Assembly (NCBI RefSeq): GCF_021134715.1
Contig: NC_060023.1
Span: forward strand, 3,782,001 to 3,846,000
Direction: 5' to 3'
DNA: 64,000 nt
Source of the DNA: Daphnia pulex
Lineage: Eukaryota; Arthropoda; Branchiopoda; Diplostraca; Daphniidae
Shown piece after piece: positions 1 to 12,193 of the stretch. Every line of letters begins with the position of its first letter. The stretch's first letter is position 1. The notes below the pieces were generated by a model that was not told where the DNA came from, made no database searches, and saw only the letters and a list, made by a program, of their open reading frames with translations. The position numbers and the translations under genes are program-made.

Positions 1-925
1 CATTTTTCACTTAAGTTGTGTTTTGATGAAGGAGTAATTAATCATCAAGTATCACTATGACAACAACTGCATGAAGGACAAAGTTTAATCTAGTTCCTTG
101 GTGAATTGTTTAGCCCTACAGCTACATCTAAGACATTGTACTGAGTAAAACTGAATAATTTCAAACGCATCAATTAAAATGAAGAAATCATATCAACACA
201 CACAATTCATCTCCTAGGGCTTTGGCTTCTTCTTTTCGTTTGCAGACTACAGCAGCGATGAGTCAGTGACCATTTTTGCTGTTGCTCACCGCATAAAAAT
301 GGCGCTGGGTACTAGAAACCAGTAAACACTGCGACACTCTTATAGACAGCCGGGACAAGCATATAGATTGGCTGGCGAAGCAGCTTTCCCTAGTCCTAGT
401 GGCTGGTCAGAGGAAGCTGGAAGCCGTTGTTGTTAACTTGTTATGGAAAAGATAGGGTTAACTTGGAATGATTAGAAATTTAAGATAAGGATTTCCAATT
501 CAAAAATTCACACTAGCTTAGTAGATAAATGAAATAAATCAAATCAATTTGTGCAAGCACAGTCGTCATCACAACTGTCCTTCATCAGTGCTTTACGATT
601 TATATTGTGTTGTTACATTCCCCGTGTTTATTGTCGCCAAATAAAATAATTCGATTAAGTCTCAAGGTATCAAAATGAATTGTTTACTTATCAACATTCA
701 ACAGAGTATTTAATCATTTTGAATGAACTTTTGCCGTTCAGCTGTGTTGCCAATTGCTTGAAGGCGTATTAGTCCGCAGATGACCCTCCCCATTGAACGA
801 CCTTGGAAATTTGACAGAAGGCAATGGATCTGTTTTCCTGTCACAGAATAGAAAGTATTCCAGACTAGACTTGTCAGTTTTCTCAGAGTGTCACAACTAT
901 TTCAACTGTTATTGATAAATTTAAA
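1..925. other. 5' flank of the dib-like P450 gene, no gene seen
   Basis: AT-rich sequence with no supported coding region. It should contain the promoter and 5' UTR of the P450 that starts at 926, but I see no clear TATA box or initiator that I would defend. No repeat structure stands out. Confidence 0.5.
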
Positions 926-3113
926 ATGTTTTCTAAGCAAATACCCTGGACTCTATGTCTTCCAAGTCGACTTTGCGGCGGGCAAAAATGTGTTGACAAA
1001 CAAGTTTACTATTTTAACCAAACAACATGCATCCACAACTGTCCGCATCAATTCCCAACTTCCGATTCGACTAAGGAAATGAAACCTTTTGGTTCAATAC
1101 CGGGTCCTAAACCGCTTCCAGTTGTTGGAAACATCTGGCGTTACGCCATAGGTGAGACGAGAAAATTGTATGAAGTTGTAGTATGAATACAAAATACATG
1201 AAATCTTTTGAATTAATAAAGAAAATGAAAATATTATTGTTCGAATTTGGGTGGATGTCATTACCGTGCTATTATAGTTCATTCAATTTAATTACGTATA
1301 CTAATGCGTACACACTAGGAAATAATGATTGAATTAATATGCGGTTCTGACGGTCAGGACAGTATTCATTTGACCAACTGCATGTTACTGGATTGAAAAA
1401 GTATCTGCAATTCGGCCCTATCGTACGAGAGGAAATTTTACCTGGCGTAAATCTTTTATTGCTTTATCGGCCGGAGGACATTGAGCGGATGCACCAGGTG
1501 GAGGGTCGTTATCCATCACGACGAAGTCATACGGCTCTCGAATTCTATAGACTCCAAAGACCCCACATCTACAATAGTGGGGGTCTGCTTCCAACGTAAA
1601 ATGAATTTCCTTGTCATTCAAAACAATATTGCAGTTCATTTTTAGTTTCTTTTTTTTATTAACAGGAATGGACCCGAATGGTACCGCTTACGACAAGCCC
1701 TTCAACGTCCAATAAATATGATGGAGAATATCCGTCAATATATTCCCGGTATTGATAGCATTTCATCCGAATTTGCAGAACAAATTGCCATCTCAATTAA
1801 GAAGAACAAAACGTCGCCAGATTTTTTGGAAGATCTTTCCAAAGTCTTTTTGGAATGTATGATTTGTAATATTTTTTTACTGTGAAATTTTCTGTTTAAT
1901 TCACACATCATACTCTTTATCAAAAGTTATTGGTTTGGTGACGTTTGATACGCGATTAGGATCGTTGCGTACAGATTTACCTGTCGATTCCTGTCCGAAT
2001 AAGCTTATTCAGGCTGCAAGCGACACCAACAGTGAAATACTCCGCACGGACAACGGTCTTCAGTTCTGGCGGAAATGGAACACACCGGCTTATAAAAGAA
2101 TTACGCGTTCCCAAGAATACTTTGAAAGGTATTGCAATTTGGAAAATAATTAAACATTTTCTTGCTAATTAAAAAAAAATAATAGGGTTGCATCAGAATT
2201 TGTCAATGCAAAAAATGCTGAATTGCGTAGCAGGAATGATCAGGATCAATCTCAGAAAACATTGCTTGAAGTTTATTTGACATCCAAGGACCTGGATGTC
2301 AAAGATGTGGTCACTATGGTTTCCGACATGCTTCTTGCGGGTATTGATACGGTAACGACTAAACATATAAATTGGTCTAAAATTTAGAAGTGTTTTTGAT
2401 TGCTTTCCCTTTCTTAGAGTTCTTATACAATGAGCTTTATATTGTATCACCTAGCCAGAAACCCACTAAAACAAGAAAAAGTGTATCAGGAAGTGAATCG
2501 CTTCGTTCCCAATTCTACTAGTCCTGTAACACAAGATATTCTTGCGGAATTAAAATATCTCAAAGCTGCTGTAAAAGAATCCTTTAGATTGAATCCAATA
2601 TCGATTGGAGTTGGAAGAATTTTGCCAGAAGATTCGTCTTTTTCAGGATATCATTGTCCAAAAAATGTAAGTCTTTTTCATGATGATTTAGAGGAGTGAT
2701 GATTAATTTTCATTTCTTAGACTATATTAGTGAGTCAAAATCAGGTATCATGTAAGCTGGATCGTTATTTTAAAAACCCGCTGCTATTTGTTCCTGAGCG
2801 CTGGATGAAAGGAGATCCAGCTTATGAAAAAACACATCCATATTTAGTATTGCCGTTCGGGCACGGACCACGAGCTTGCATCGCTCGAAGACTAGCAGAA
2901 CAAAATTTGTATATCCTTCTGGCACGGGTAAGAGGACAAAATATTAAAATTGTGACAATAATATTCAATTCACTGTTGTTTCAATCAAAATTACAGTTAG
3001 TTAAGCGGTTTAGTATCGAGTGGAATGGAGCGGAATTAGATGTTAGATCTCAACTAATTAATCGTCCAGACGCACCATTAAAATTTAATTTTATCGAACG
3101 AAGAGATTGCTGA
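926..3113 (+). CDS. dib: Cytochrome P450, Disembodied/CYP302A1-like ecdysteroid C22-hydroxylase
   Basis: Mitochondrial-clan P450 of the Halloween group. Disembodied hydroxylates carbon 22 of the ecdysteroid precursor in mitochondria. I model eight exons: 926-1151, 1358-1595, 1666-1856, 1927-2128, 2186-2351, 2418-2666, 2721-2927 and 2997-3113. All have GT-AG junctions and together give 531 codons in one frame. Visible landmarks are the proline-rich hinge (SIPGPKPLPVVGN), the segment GGLLPTNGPEWYR, the I-helix motif AGIDT (residues 337-341), the ExxR motif KESFR (395-398), PERW, and the heme loop FGHGPRACIARRLAEQN with Cys477. The heme loop, LLPTNG and INRPDAP closely match insect Dib as I remember it. 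The basic, Cys-rich first 50 residues would be the mitochondrial presequence, and the protein is slightly longer than fly Dib. The gene is tail-to-tail with the glycosyltransferase. CYP302A1 is my call; another mitochondrial-clan P450 is the alternative. Confidence 0.87.
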
Positions 3114-3149
3114 CCTCTTGGATTATGTGCGAATGTAAAAGACAAAGAA

Positions 3150-3155
3150 AATAAA
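3150..3155 (+). promoter_or_regulatory. Polyadenylation signal of the P450 gene
   Basis: Canonical AATAAA 37 bp after the stop codon, in the short interval between the two convergent genes. Confidence 0.6.
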
Positions 3156-3330
3156 TGTGGCATATGGTAAGAAAACAGACAATGACGATCATGTAACTAC
3201 GAAATGAATCCCACGAGAAAATTTTGCAACTAACGCGCGAATAATGTTAAAAATTATTAAGCGTGTTTTGTTCGAAATATCAATATACAACCGAATAGAA
3301 AGACAAAAAGTACTTTTTTGACACTGCGCA

Positions 3331-4687
3331 TCAAAATATTTCCGGTGCGATGGAAAATACAACAGGGCAGTTGTCTCGAACGAGTCGAGCGTAGTCCTGT
3401 CGTGAACTTTTGTAAATTGGCTGGCTTTTGCTGATTTTGTTCCAAGTATGAACTCCGACCACTTTATCCGTCAGCCAATCAAGCATCGCTTCCGTTTCAT
3501 TTTCCATCCGCTGGATGAACAATTCCTTCACGTCAGTGTAATGAACAGGAAAGAATGATTCTCTCGGTAGAATGTTGAATCCCCGGCAGCTAGCAGAGTC
3601 CATCGACTTTACGTTGTCAACGTTGCACCAGTTTTTCAAGACACGATAAATCAAAGCTGGTCCGTTGTGTCCCCATACCCATGGGCTATAAAGGAAACAG
3701 GAATTTACTACATAAATTCGTGCTGCCGTTTAACCAAATAACAAACGCCCTGTACCTGAAATTGTCGACAAAGTTTGTCGTGGCCAACTCGATGATCGGA
3801 CTTTTCAACTCCGCATGGATAACACCGTTATTGACATCGTAGTTATCTTGGGCGGCAACAAAATTGCGGTAGTACTTAATAAGGGAACGAACGAAAACAA
3901 AGTCGAGATCGAAATAATATCCGCCGTATTTGGCCAGGGTCAGTAAACGAAGTCCGTTACTCAAATTGTTGACGTGATACGGCCCTTTCTTCCAATGAAT
4001 GCAGTGATACCAATACTCTAGGGCTGTTCCGGCCATATAGTCATCCAAGTTGATGCTGATGAGTCGAATGTTTCCGTATTTCTCTCTCAGTTTCTGTAAG
4101 GTGATGACGCTGCTGTTGATTTTCACGTTCACGAAAAGCACGTAAACTGTCAAATTCGGGTTGTGAAAGGCAAGTGACTCCACCGCACAAGACTGACGAA
4201 AACTCAAGCTACCGCTGCCGGACGTCTCAATAAAAAAGGCACTGTCTTTTTCGTCACGACTGAAATGAGAATTCACTGGATCGATTTCAAGTTCAGGGAT
4301 CGAAGGCTCCGGATCTGTACATGCTGGCAAAGTACAATTTTTTCGACCGCAAATGTCTTCTAACTCACCAGGAGAGAGGCAACACTGCTTTCTGTTAAAT
4401 TTTGCTTTTAGAAGTAATTCGACATCCTGATGAAAATAGACAAACGTTAGAGCAACCGAAAAACTTTTAAAAGGATCAACAGTATATATAACCTGTTTGG
4501 AAAATGTCCCTGTCCGAATGAAGCAAACAAAATAAATAAAAGCGCACGACAGAAGTAGGAACAATCTTACTGTTACACGAGAAAAACGAGAACTTATTGT
4601 CAATACATTCGATGAGCGCTGTCCAATGTCGACGCAAATGGAATGAAGAAACAATGAGTAGATCTTGTTCTTCAGACGCATTTTCAA
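3331..4687 (-). CDS. Alpha-1,4-galactosyltransferase-like (A4GALT/Gb3 synthase family) type II membrane glycosyltransferase
   Basis: Two exons on the minus strand (4687-3756 and 3685-3331) joined by a 70 bp GT-AG intron give 428 codons with no stop. Residues about 41-58 form a single hydrophobic signal anchor, as expected for a Golgi type II enzyme with a lumenal catalytic domain. The catalytic region shows the DXD metal/nucleotide-sugar motif as DLD (260-262) within GGYYFDLDF, and downstream SPWVWGHNGPALIYR, typical of the Gb3-synthase C-terminal domain. Family members transfer galactose or N-acetylglucosamine to glycolipid or glycoprotein acceptors; arthropod versions act on glycosphingolipids. 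The N-terminal stem is longer than in vertebrate A4GALT (about 350 residues). Cysteines cluster in the stem. Acceptor and donor specificity cannot be read from the sequence. Confidence 0.85.
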
Positions 4688-6332
4688 AAGTGACTTATTC
4701 TTCCCACAGCAAAATTTTTAGTCGTTGTTAAATGGAACCAACTGAATCCTTTGCATATGTATGGCGTCTTCGAATCATATCAAACCGGTTACTCATGTCG
4801 TATATGCACGATTGTCATGGAAGGTAACATAACTAGTAGCTTTATCTATCTGCGTAACTGTACATTTAAACAATTTGAAAATCCTGTTTTGTCACATCTT
4901 GATTCCTCTCCGCTGGTAACAACACTGTCTTTCGTCTAGGGCCTGGGGATTTACATCATTCAAGCTCAGAAATGCCGCCATAAATGCCAGCAATCGAATA
5001 CAATTATTCGCAAAGGGAAGTGCAACATGTATTGTCAGCAAAGTGAAGATCTCAACAGCGGAATGTTTAAGAATTTTTTATTATCTGTAGTTCAATACAT
5101 GAAACCGGTTTCAGAAATTTTCCTCTCCGAGAAAAGGAAATGGCAAGAACCACAAAAAGGATAACGCAAAACATCTCGTTATCTACCTGTCTTGTTCTAC
5201 AAAAAAAAGTTACATTGGCTCATACAGATAGAAATAATCGCGTGTTTAACAAGGAAACTTAAGACAAATTCAATTTAAAGCACGGCCAAAAGACTATAAC
5301 CTGCAAACCGACACGGAAGTTAGTGTCACACTGAAACGTAGCAACCTGTACGACGTCGAAACTCTATCTGAGATAAAACATTTTTTCACACCCTACTAAA
5401 AAAAAAAACGTATTTCGATTTTCTGAATAGGAACTAGAACATAATTTATTAACTGTTCTAAATCCAAAATGGAAATTTGATAAACAGACAGGACTAACGC
5501 TGAATAAAAGCGTCGACGATCTTGGCGATACTTGGCGATACTTGGCGATACTTGGCGATACTTGGCGATACGATACTTGGCGATCGCCAAGCGAATAAGG
5601 GAGATATGAATGGTAGCCAACGTCAGGTTAATCTTCCACGCTTACTTATTTTCTTCACCACCAAAATGGGCGTATTACCGAATGGTTTATCGGTAACTAA
5701 TAATATTTCAATGCATGGATGGAATTACCGGGAATTTACTAATGCTATTCGGACATCCGATAAAGAAGCGCCGATATTTTCCTTTAATGTTACAAGTATT
5801 AATTATTAGCTTATAATTAACGATTAGACAACCACCCACATTTCAACTTTGGCAACTGTGAAGCGTGACGTGAAATATTATAACTCGAAAACTCGAAAAT
5901 ATGTTTTAAATTTCCGCCACAAAGTATTGAACTATGAAGTTTCTGTACACTACGATAGATGGCTACTAGTATAACTATACTAATGCTGTCTACCTGTACT
6001 GGCTTGGGGCTTGGCTCCGCTTTGCTTTGAGCGCATTGATTTAAATAAATTTGAAATTTTCCTAAACTACAAATGATCAATTTGAATGTAACCAAACTTT
6101 CAATAAAACTTATTCTATTTTTCTTGCGACACAGGCCAATAACACGATTAATATTTTATTCAAATTTGGTGTCACCCACAAAAACTGTATTATATCTTTA
6201 TATGTATAGATATGTATAGAAACCGATGGAATATCGTTGTGTGTATTAAATGTGTTTGTGAAACGACGATGTGTATGACGTATATGAAACGATGGTGTAA
6301 ATATGTGAGACGATGGGAAAACGTTTTGCTAT
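4688..6332. other. Intergenic region, no gene seen
   Basis: No convincing coding sequence. It contains the 10-bp tandem repeat listed separately. Short open frames here lack family resemblance and intron structure. Confidence 0.5.
5521..5586. repeat. 10-bp tandem repeat (cttggcgata)n
   Basis: Five perfect head-to-tail copies of cttggcgata from 5521 to 5570, then a partly duplicated sixth copy ending in cttggcgatcgcc. The last copy forms the small palindrome ggcgatcgcc. Confidence 0.95.
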
Positions 6333-6352
6333 AAGGTGACCTGGGTCACCTT
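6333..6352. promoter_or_regulatory. Palindrome resembling a nuclear-receptor response element
   Basis: AAGGTGACC-TG-GGTCACCTT is a 9-bp perfect inverted repeat containing TGACCT abutting GGGTCA. These are variants of the AGGTCA half-site bound by nuclear receptors. It lies about 1.4 kb upstream of the ankyrin gene's ATG. Function is inferred from the motif only. Confidence 0.3.
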
Positions 6353-7797
6353 TATTCCGTATATACCCATCCCCATCGTCACTTTCTCTCTCTCTGCTGT
6401 TTTCATACTTCACCAGTTCATCTTGCAGTAGTTTTGGTGGTGGGCAACTGTGGTCTAGAATTAGTGTAGTGAGTGACAGTGTTTTGCGTAATCAAGCTAG
6501 GAAACACTTTTTCTGATCGGCCACAGGAACCCAACGGGCAACGGAACTGCCCGCGACATTGCGAACCCTAATATACAATTTTTTGTCAAAAATGATTTCT
6601 GCGCCCGCGGAGTCGGTAATATAATTTTATTGTTTTTTTTTCCAATTTATTATGAGGTTTTTTGTTTTTTCTCATTTGTTTTGATTTTTTCTGGATGTTT
6701 TAGCTTATAGTTGTTTATAGAAAAACCAAAGGTGATCCCAGCATTTTACTTGTATTGTTATGGTAGCATTATGAAATCCTAGGCTAGGATTGCATATAAT
6801 ATATAAATAATCGAATTGCGGGTGTTAAGATTTTATTAAATATATTGGGGCATTTTTCATTATTACTTTAGTTATTCGAAACATTCCAGTTTTTGAATCT
6901 ATCGTTTTGTCGGGAACAATACAATTTGGTAGTTCCTTTTATTTTTTCATCAGCAGTCAGTTAGTCACCCTTCGTATTAGTATTTTATATTTCTTTTTTA
7001 AGTTTTTTTTTTTTTTTTTAGTTTAGGAATCAAACAGGAAGTGACGTTCAATTAGCGTTTGTCAAAAAAATCAATCGCTGAATGAAGTGAAATATCATGT
7101 TTACAATCAGAACTTCTTGGGATTTCAAACATGATTGAGTAATTTGAGTTTGAAATAAAAGCGTGATACCGCTTCATTGTAGTCGCATCACTCGGAGTAG
7201 TCGGAAGATCGGCGATGGTTTGTGCCAGTGCCACCAGTGGCGCAAATGTAGTTGTCAACATGGCGCTCATCGAGATTTTTTGATGTTGTAATTTGTTCGA
7301 TGAAGTTCAGCTGTGTGTATTGTTACAAGTTTTAATAAGAGATAATCATTTAAACTGGTGACAAGCGGACAAAAATAAGTGTATGAAACTACTTCATTTG
7401 TGCACATTGAACGCGAAAATCGTGTGACTAAGTCATGTTATCACCTATATCATCCTTTTGAAGTTAGTGTAATGTTAAAACATGGTCCATTGGAGTAGCA
7501 TTAGGCTTTGCCAAAGACAGAAAGCAAATACACTAAAAACTGGAACATAACAAGGAAATGTTGATAAGTGCTTCAAACATGTGGATGACTGAATCAATTT
7601 GAACTACTTTTTCTGGTCATGTAATCAATTAATCATCAATACTTGGAAGATACAAATTCAGGTAGTTGGGATAAGTTGAGATCTTGTTTACAAATATGCT
7701 TCGCTACAATTTGATGTGTTTAATACCAACACCCTACATTATTCTATGTGGAATTATTACTTTTCAGTCAGGTTTCATAAGGACATCCACTGGCAGA
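6353..7797 (+). other. Probable promoter/5' UTR region of the ankyrin gene
   Basis: No coding sequence seen. A pyrimidine tract ending in ttttcag at 7761-7767 lies just before the exon that carries the start codon, so at least one upstream non-coding exon is likely. Its position is unknown. Confidence 0.35.
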
Positions 7798-10480
7798 ATG
7801 GGTAGTGCCTTGAGCAGCTTTTTTCAGTCAGGCAGTAATCTGCTTCCTGGCAATCACCGTGGCATGTCTGAACATTCAAAACAAATAGTTCGGACTGTTT
7901 TTCATGCACTTAGAGCCAATCCCAGAGTTACTGTGCAGAGATTAGAAGGACTCCTCTGTCAGATTCCAAAGGTTTGAATACAGTTTAATATTTTTACCTT
8001 TCAATTTCGATTAAAAATTATTGCCATATTAATGCTATACAAACCTTTTAGGGTGAGAATATTCTGTTGGCGCACAACGAAGAGGGATACAATTTGCTTC
8101 AAAAGTGTGTAGGGCTTAACAATGTAGATATGGTGCGATGGATTTTAACCAGAAACATAGATATAAATCGCGGAGCTTGTTCTCTACCTCTTCATATAGC
8201 TTGCCTCAAAGGGTGTGTAAATTAATATTTTTTCCGTGTTACTTGTGCTTACTACTTCATATCCGATAGATATGAGGACATTGTTGAATTGCTTTTAAAG
8301 CACGGAGGACGCATCGATGTCGAAGCTCGAATGTGCTGGCCTGGACCTCATAATCAAAACTGCGAAGAAAGATTTAAAAATTGTAAGAGCAGTAAAAATG
8401 AAACCATTTATTTGATTATTATTTATGGGGATATATTGTTTTTATTTTGGTTTTATGTGTCTATATGCAGCTGTTCCAGATGAATCTTTGGCAGACCGGT
8501 CTAGCGACAAACTGCAGAGTGCTATTTATTACGGAATTGATGGCGATCAGGTTACTATACATGATTTGGGTCTAGCCAGATAATATATGCCCTTTACATG
8601 CTATTTTTATTACAGGTTGAAATTCTTGAGCTATTGACTCAACAAGGTGACGATCATTGGCTACCTTGGCAGCAAAAACGACCTCTACTACATATTGCCT
8701 GCGAACGTGGTGCTTGGAGTTGCGTCAAATATTTGGTTGCAGAACGACCGGAAGAAATCAACCAATGTTATGATGAATACTACCCGTTGCATCAGGTAAT
8801 GTTGCTTTTTAAAATATTCCTTTGATTATTGTCTATACTAAATTCAATATTCTTATACTAGGCCGCCTTGCACGATACGCGCTTCGTTGAGTTGCTAGTT
8901 GCTTGCGGGGCCCAAACGACTGTGCGAACAGCCACTCAGCAAATGACGGTGCTGCATGTCCTCTTCTTGCTGGGCAAGAAGTCGGCAGAAGATACACTTC
9001 AAACAGCCAAACTGTTACTTGACCATGGTCTAAGAGAGCTTATTAATGAAGCCGATTCACTTGGCAATACCCCACTGCATGCCCTGATAGTTCGATACGC
9101 TTTGGAAGAGGCAAAGTATGGTTATGGTTACGGATTTTCCGGTGGCTACGGAGATCACCGTCAAGAGGAGCCCCAACCATGGAATAAGTGGGATATGCTA
9201 CACATAGTCAGATATTTAATTCATCAGGTAATGTCTTCCTACTTGTGATGTAACTTTATTTTAATACATTTATTTCTGCCTTAGGGAGCGGGACCTAGCA
9301 TCAATCAGTCGGGAAACTCTGCTCTGGCTTGCGTTTTGAGACATGTTCGTGATTGGGAATTTCGTTACGAACTTCTTGATATGCTGTTACAACATGGTGG
9401 AAATCCGAACGTGGTTGGGCGCGATGGATCTGTACCCTTAATGGTCTGTTTAGTCCCACTGATTAACAAGGACCCGCTTCATCATTTTACACATACGATG
9501 AAGGTTTGAATTAATAGTGAAAAACGAAAATGATTGTTAAATTAAACCGACATTTGTTTTGATAGGTTTTTTACCTAAATTGTGTTCGACTTCTTTGTAA
9601 GCACGGTGCTCACACTAATTGCTCGTCAAGATCTAATTTGACGCCGCTTCATGTCCTGGTTTTTACTGCCTCAGAAAATATCGCTTTGAATCGAGAGGAA
9701 GAAAAAGCCCAGGTAAAATAGATATTAGAAATTCACGTGAACTAAGTAGGAACAAGCATTTTCTTTTTGATTTTAGGCATTTGCGTTTATACGCCAATTA
9801 TTGGTAATTTTACTGCAGCATGGACTTGACCCCAACGTGAGATTCTCTCAACGCACACAACATATTCTACTTTCGCTAATGGATATGGTGATGAACGCCC
9901 GTTCTCCGGCTGATCTGGATCACGTTTACGCTCTCACTTTAACGCTTCTTCAATATCGGGCTGATCCTAATGTGCACATTGCTACAACAGAACCTATGAT
10001 CTGCCATTCGCAGTCGTCCGTTTTTCTCAAGAAGTCGTCTCACCAAGTTCTCTATTATTACGTTCAGGTTTGTCGATTCTTTCATCGAAGAGACGTTCGT
10101 ACGCAGCATTTAGAGAAAGAAATCATAATGACCGAAATGAATGTAAACGTTTTACCCTTTTTTAGGTTATTTTACGTCGAGAAGAATTGCTTCTAGATCC
10201 GGATCAGCGTTATTCTCGCATTATCATACTTTATTATATGGCGATGGAACATCGGCCGCTGTACGCTTGCCTCAAACTTCTTTATACGCAGGCTGGTCTA
10301 GTCCCCATGCGGTCGGCTCTGTGCCGTCTTATTCGTCAGCTTTACTCTCATCCACGAACTCTGAAGCAGATGTGCCGCGTAACCATCTATAACGCCACCG
10401 GGCGGTGTTCCGCACTCAGCGTCAACAAATTGCCCCTTCCAGGACCCCTCAAAGAATACCTTCTCAGTTTCGATCCGTAA
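7798..10480 (+). CDS. Ankyrin-repeat protein with SOCS-box-like C-terminus
   Basis: Ten coding exons: 7798-7971, 8052-8212, 8270-8382, 8471-8550, 8616-8795, 8862-9227, 9285-9503, 9566-9712, 9777-10067 and 10166-10480. All have GT-AG junctions and give 681 codons in frame. Introns are about 55-100 bp. Ankyrin-type units are visible throughout (LPLHIACLKG, LLHIACERGAW, NTPLHALIV, TPLHVLVF). The last 45 residues have the spacing of a SOCS box: LKQMCR, then LPLPGPLKEYLL. Known ankyrin-SOCS proteins recruit Elongin B/C and Cullin 5 to ubiquitinate targets bound by the ankyrin surface. I start at ATG 7798 because it follows a good acceptor and gives MGSALSS, which fits the N-myristoylation consensus (Gly2, Ser6). 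Longer in-frame starts lie in the presumed intron. Ortholog unknown. Confidence 0.82.
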
Positions 10481-11075
10481 ATTTAGTTGACCATCAAACT
10501 TTTAATGGCACGAAGTGGTTCAGAGAAATTTTTCGTTCGCGTTCAGAACAACTGTGTGCAATTGTATACGTGTATGTTTGTGCGTGTAAATTGAATGCTA
10601 TTATCTTTTACTTAACAAGAACTCACTTATACAGAAATTGATATGATTATGATATTGTATGACAGTTTCCCGACGGAATTTGATAAGTTCTATAAGTAAG
10701 TCTATATATTATAATTAAGGTTTTTTTTTTGCTATTTTTGTTTTTTGGTTTACTTTTTGTTGTAGGCAGGCTCGACAATTGCCGCTGTTACTCAATAGAT
10801 GTCTTCAAATATTTGTATTGTTCAAAATGTCATATTTTTTGGCCCTGTCCTTTCAAGCGTTATACCAATATCCTCTTTTAAAAGAGAATTTCAGCCATTT
10901 ACAGTTTGCGCTGTATGGATAATTGGAGACGACGAAGACCCAACGACAAACAACATGTCCGTCGAAATGTTTGAAGGGGAGAGTAAAGCGTTGATTTCTG
11001 ATTTTACCAAAAAATAAGGATTTTAAAGTTTTGTTAGGAAGTCACTGAACAACGATATTTGCCTCCCAATAAAGG
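10481..11075 (+). other. 3' UTR of the ankyrin gene with a possible polyA signal
   Basis: No further coding exon is supported. An AATAAA at 11068-11073 may end the transcript. The 72-codon open frame at 10799-11017 shows no family features. Confidence 0.4.
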
Positions 11076-11131
11076 CTAAAAACCTTCATTACTATTGTAG
11101 ATTTTTTGTGGAGAGCAATCACTTCCTCATG

Positions 11132-11756
11132 CAGGGGTTCGTTAAGTTTGCACACAGTCAAACCATAGACTGGTCAAACTCCCAATAGACGTTGCCAAAA
11201 GTCACGTGACGCCACATTTTACCCAATAAGATGTTGCCTTGAGTACTCTTGACCATGCCTACTCTCGACATGGCACGGAAAGTGTGCTTAAGTACAGCAA
11301 TGGCCTACTGAACCGTCATGGCGCCACCTCCCCGGAAAGTTGAACGGAAGGGGATGGGTTGAAAAAGCTACACTACAGCGGGTATAGCTCGATCTCCGGC
11401 CTAGGGTTAAGTAGGCCATGGTTTAACAAAGTCCCATTCCTTTCTCTTCATACCCCTGACAAAGTTGCCATGTCCCAGCAAATTGCGCAGACGCGCCAAA
11501 TTGTAACAGACTATGTCTGAGTTGTAAATGGCATCGAACAAATTCGAAATGGGCCAACTCTACACAGTAAGAATTAAAAAAAAACAAATTAAATTTTTAA
11601 TCAATATATTAATTTGTTTTATGGGTTTTTAAGGAGTTTTAGATAGGGCACAACGTTCTGTTTTCTGTTTTTTTTTCAAAACATTAATATCTTATTTGGC
11701 AACATCGCATACCATTCACAGTGAGCACTCTAGAGCTAGCACTTAACGAACCCCAG
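11132..11756. mobile_element. Non-autonomous DNA transposon (hAT-like MITE)
   Basis: A 625 bp segment bounded by inverted repeats: left CAGGGGTTCGTTAAGT, right (reverse complement) CTGGGGTTCGTTAAGT, matching 15 of 16 bases. The CAGGGG start is common in hAT elements. No coding capacity and no clear 8-bp target duplication, so the superfamily is tentative. From here to 12193 I see nothing else. Confidence 0.55.
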
Positions 11757-12193
11757 GTACAATTGGGTTGCGCCATTAAAGATATTGCACTTTCAGTGGT
11801 GCCATTTTCGGAAGTCGTGTAATTTTTTCATAGCCTACTCTAGTAACGGCCACGGCCACAATGAAGGAAAATTTTTCTCGTTTACCGAATACATATTTTT
11901 TTTCGTAAAAATTAAGTTTTTTCCGCTTCCGTTTGTGCTACAGGTTTAAAAACTAATTTTTTTCTCTTTTTAATGATCTACAAAAAGTTAACATGAGTGA
12001 AAATTTAAAAAAAAAAAATCCCTGAGGCATAGAATTGTGTTTTCATGAAAACATGACAACGTTATATAGCTATGTGAATATGAGGGCAAAGAACGATCTA
12101 ATACACCTGATGATAAAATAAGCTGGATTACGACTAGTGAATGCAATAAAAAAGAGTGTGATAGGCGTGTGAGGACATGAACAAAGGCGAACG

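Noticed and set aside
4751..4939. 62-codon ORF divergent from the glycosyltransferase
   Set aside because: Too short, no motif, likely promoter-region noise.
10799..11017. 72-codon plus-strand ORF after the ankyrin gene
   Set aside because: Lies in the probable 3' UTR with no family resemblance or acceptor-donor structure.
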